Source: Otis tarda (lineage: Eukaryota; Chordata; Aves; Otidiformes; Otididae). From it: 64,000 nt of DNA. The DNA lies in NCBI GenBank assembly GCA_026413225.1, contig CM048553.1:130948190-131012189 (forward strand). The letters are read 5' to 3'. This document shows, piece by piece, positions 61,301 through 64,000 of the stretch; positions within the stretch are counted from its first letter, which is position 1; every line of letters begins with the position of its first letter. Below the pieces are notes generated by a model. That model did not search any database. It was given only the letters and a program-made list of their open reading frames with translations, and had not been told where the DNA came from. A program made the translations under genes and the position numbers.

Positions 61301-64000
61301 AAATGTGTTTTCCTAATGTGGATGATAACTGAATAATTATGCAACTGATTCTGCTAATATTATCAGCCCTATGTTACTTTCCCAGATGTCAGAGAAACGG
61401 CACAGAAGGAGAAAGCAGGTGGTAAGATTGTGGGATACTGCATATTGCTGCAGTTCAGAACAGAATTTTCTGTGTAGGCTTGTTGACTGTAGTTTGAAGA
61501 ACTATAACATAAAACATGCTGCACAAGGATTTAGCGTTCGGGTTTAGCAGGGGCTCCAGCAAATTTTCTGCTGTGCAACGAAATGTCCAGTTCCTAAGAT
61601 GTGTTTAAACCTCTTGCTTCCTCTTCTCTCTCTCTTTCTCCCAACCTTGTTTGTGGTTTGTAGGGCTTAACAAACATGTAGGTGTGTCACTTATGCATAG
61701 CTAAATTTGCATTAAATGATTATACAAATTCCCAAGTCAGAGGCCGTTTTAAAAGAAATACAAGTAATGTAGAGAAAACTTGATTTAATGAATTTTAAAA
61801 AAAACATATATATATGTATATAGAAAAATATATATATAAAGCTCTTCAAGAACCCTTACACAACAACAAGCATTTGAAAGCAGTGTTGGACCTCATAAAA
61901 ATTGTGTTGACATTTTTGTCCTTGTGTTTTAATATACATTATGCTTACATACATCATAAGGATACATGCAGTCATGTATCCTTGTGTAAGTTTATTTAAT
62001 AATTAAACTCTGCATTTATTCTGTGTTTATTAAAGAAGTATGCCTTTGACAATAAGTTCTACAGCTGGGGCATTCAAATTGCAGCCCAAAAGAATTAAAC
62101 TTCCTGTATGGGCAAGAGGTTAAAATGTGTACTTAGGGAAATTGATCATTTTGTACTTAGAAATATATGTTGGAAGTCACTGTGGGCACGACTTAGTGTA
62201 CACTGTTTGTTTCAGTTTAACTGTATCTACTGAAACTGCCTGGGAATTGCATCCAGGGCGTTCACAATTATTTAGTTCCTGGATTTTTGCCTTTTAGTAA
62301 TGTTTGCTAGAAATCTTGTCAGGTTTAAAATAATTGGAAGCAAACTACAATGTCAGCACTGAAAATTGAAGTTGTAAACGACAGAAAAGATTGTGGTAGC
62401 AGTTCCTCCAGTAAAATAGATAAAAATGAACATCTCATTATGTGCCTGGAGATTGTATGATAATCTGAAACCCTGATTAAAAGAAATGGTATTAAACTGA
62501 TTTTTTTTTTTTTTTCCCCAATGAATTGATCTGCCATCAGGCTAGGAGAAAGGCTGTGTAGTCTGAGGCAAGCTACCTTTATTCGATTTTTACCATCCCT
62601 ATTTCATGGGAGTGTTTTGAAGAATAAACTGTTTGTTAAAATGTAGAAAAACTACTTTTAATGGAGTGATAGAAGAATCCAAAATATGGTGAGGAATATA
62701 AATATTCTTGCTCAGTTGTTTCGGAAATGGCTTTTAAAATTTCTTATTTTGCGTATGTACTTTTACAGAATACTTTAGAGTTGGAATCAATAGAAAAAAA
62801 CGGTCTGGTGAAAAATGGAAAAGATCAAAACTTGCTTTTCATGTCAGGACTTTGGGTAATTGACGGATAAGCGTGGACTTCGAATGTTACACTTTCTTCA
62901 GATTCATAGGCATTTGGAAGGTTAATAGCAGACATATGTTACAGTGGTTGCCAATAGCAACCCCTGTGATTCGGGTTGGGTTCAAACAGCCATTCAACCC
63001 CACTTGTCCCCACTCATTAATTCCAAAAGCTAGCCACGCAGATTGTTTTGAGGGATGACATTTTACACGTGTGTCTAGCAGTCTCTTCTGTACATATTTA
63101 TCTAAACATTTATATTTCTTCCATCACCACATTACACAAGTGTGAATGAATCTTGGCCGACAATATAGCTGTGAGGAATGGAGAGGGAGTATTATCTTCC
63201 CCATTTAATGGAGAGAGAGAACTAAGATTTTAAGACTTATTGAAAGTTTCAAAGAAAATAAGTATCACCACTGGATATAGCTGCTAAAGTGTCTGAGCCT
63301 TTATCTACTTTCCCCTTTTTCCTTGCGTGAGTGCAGAAACACACCTGAATCTTCTGTGCCAGCAGCTCCTTTGGATTTGCTACCAGGGACAATACATTAG
63401 CTCTTGGAAATGGCTTTGGGATTCCTAGTTTTATTATAACAGTATTTTGCATGGTATAATTCAGATTTTTAGGCATATATGTGTGTGTTTGAATGTGCTA
63501 TATTTGTTATTCTCACAGTTATTAAATATTCATTGTCATCAGGTATGCATATACAAGCATTTCCGTGATAAATTGCATATACTATTTGGTGATAGTCAAC
63601 CTACTAGGGGATCTACTTGTAGTTACATTGTGGAAGCTGTTCCAACGAGTACCTGGGGTTTTTCTTCCTTAAACAGCTAATAGATACATCCTCCAGTCAC
63701 AGTGGAATTGAGAAGGAGCTTGTGAAGCCATGCCCCAAGGCAGGTGAACTGCACCTAGAGAGATTGAAAGCGTTATGTAGATAACATAAAATGGAAATGC
63801 TCTTTCCGGACCTGCTAAGCAGCTTGGAGAAAAAAAAAAGAAACCTCTGAACCATGCTTGGAGTCCACTCTTAGCAGTCCATTCTTGGACTTAGTATCTA
63901 CTAGCTACCCCTTTCCCTCATGCCTACACTCCTTCTCCAAAGCTTGACTCTGTTGCTGGGTTGTGCAGTAGAGGGGAAGAAACAAATGTGAGACTGCATG
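61301..64000. other. Intergenic sequence to window end
   Basis: No gene recognised. An (AT)n-rich patch lies at about 61,805-61,838. A likely RFX X-box is at 62,946-62,962 (separate entry). Confidence 0.6.
62946..62962. promoter_or_regulatory. RFX X-box-like palindrome
   Basis: GGTTGCCAATAGCAACC: six-base arms GGTTGC and GCAACC are exact complements around CAATA. It fits the RFX dimer consensus GTNRCC, 0-3 bases, RGYAAC with a 3-base spacer. No promoter is recognised nearby, so it would act as a distal element if real. Confidence 0.5.

Overview
The window is vertebrate nuclear DNA, almost certainly from a bird. It is AT-rich and low in CpG, its one protein-coding gene is split by GT-AG introns, and its recent interspersed repeats are CR1 LINEs plus one avian-type endogenous retrovirus LTR. 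I cannot name the species.

Left third (about 1-24,000, + strand): a complete HNF4G gene (hepatocyte nuclear factor 4 gamma, NR2A2). I assembled ten coding exons with consistent intron phases. Together they encode a 453-residue nuclear receptor: an N-terminal A/B region starting MRLS, two C4 zinc fingers, a hinge, a ligand-binding domain ending in the AF-2 helix, and a short F domain. A second in-frame ATG in exon 2 would give a protein of about 407 residues, close to the short human form. The stop is a tandem TGA TAA. The 3' UTR is about 2.8 kb, with an early pyrimidine-rich tract and three AATAAA signals. The introns hold CR1 copies, an 18-base poly(C) run, a very long three-part polypyrimidine satellite and an 18-bp tandem repeat.

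Right two thirds (about 24,000-64,000): no protein-coding gene that I can support. In other amniotes, HNF4G is followed by a long gene-poor interval before ZFHX4, and this stretch fits that picture (recalled synteny). It contains a likely solo LTR (26,103-27,256), CR1 tails, an orphan internal piece of a CR1 endonuclease domain with a stop in its catalytic motif, worn amniote repeats (MIR-like SINEs, a palindromic DNA element, an L2-like reverse transcriptase relic) and a few possible regulatory sites. The most notable sites are a G-quadruplex/CpG patch near 54.06 kb and a near-perfect RFX X-box palindrome near 62.95 kb. Most short open reading frames here start at non-ATG codons, have no recognisable domain, and look like chance.

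I found no evidence of a novel biological system. The observations most worth checking are the non-B-DNA tracts, the promoter-proximal HNF1/HNF4/ONECUT-like cluster, the young inverted CR1 tails and the possible regulatory elements in the gene desert.
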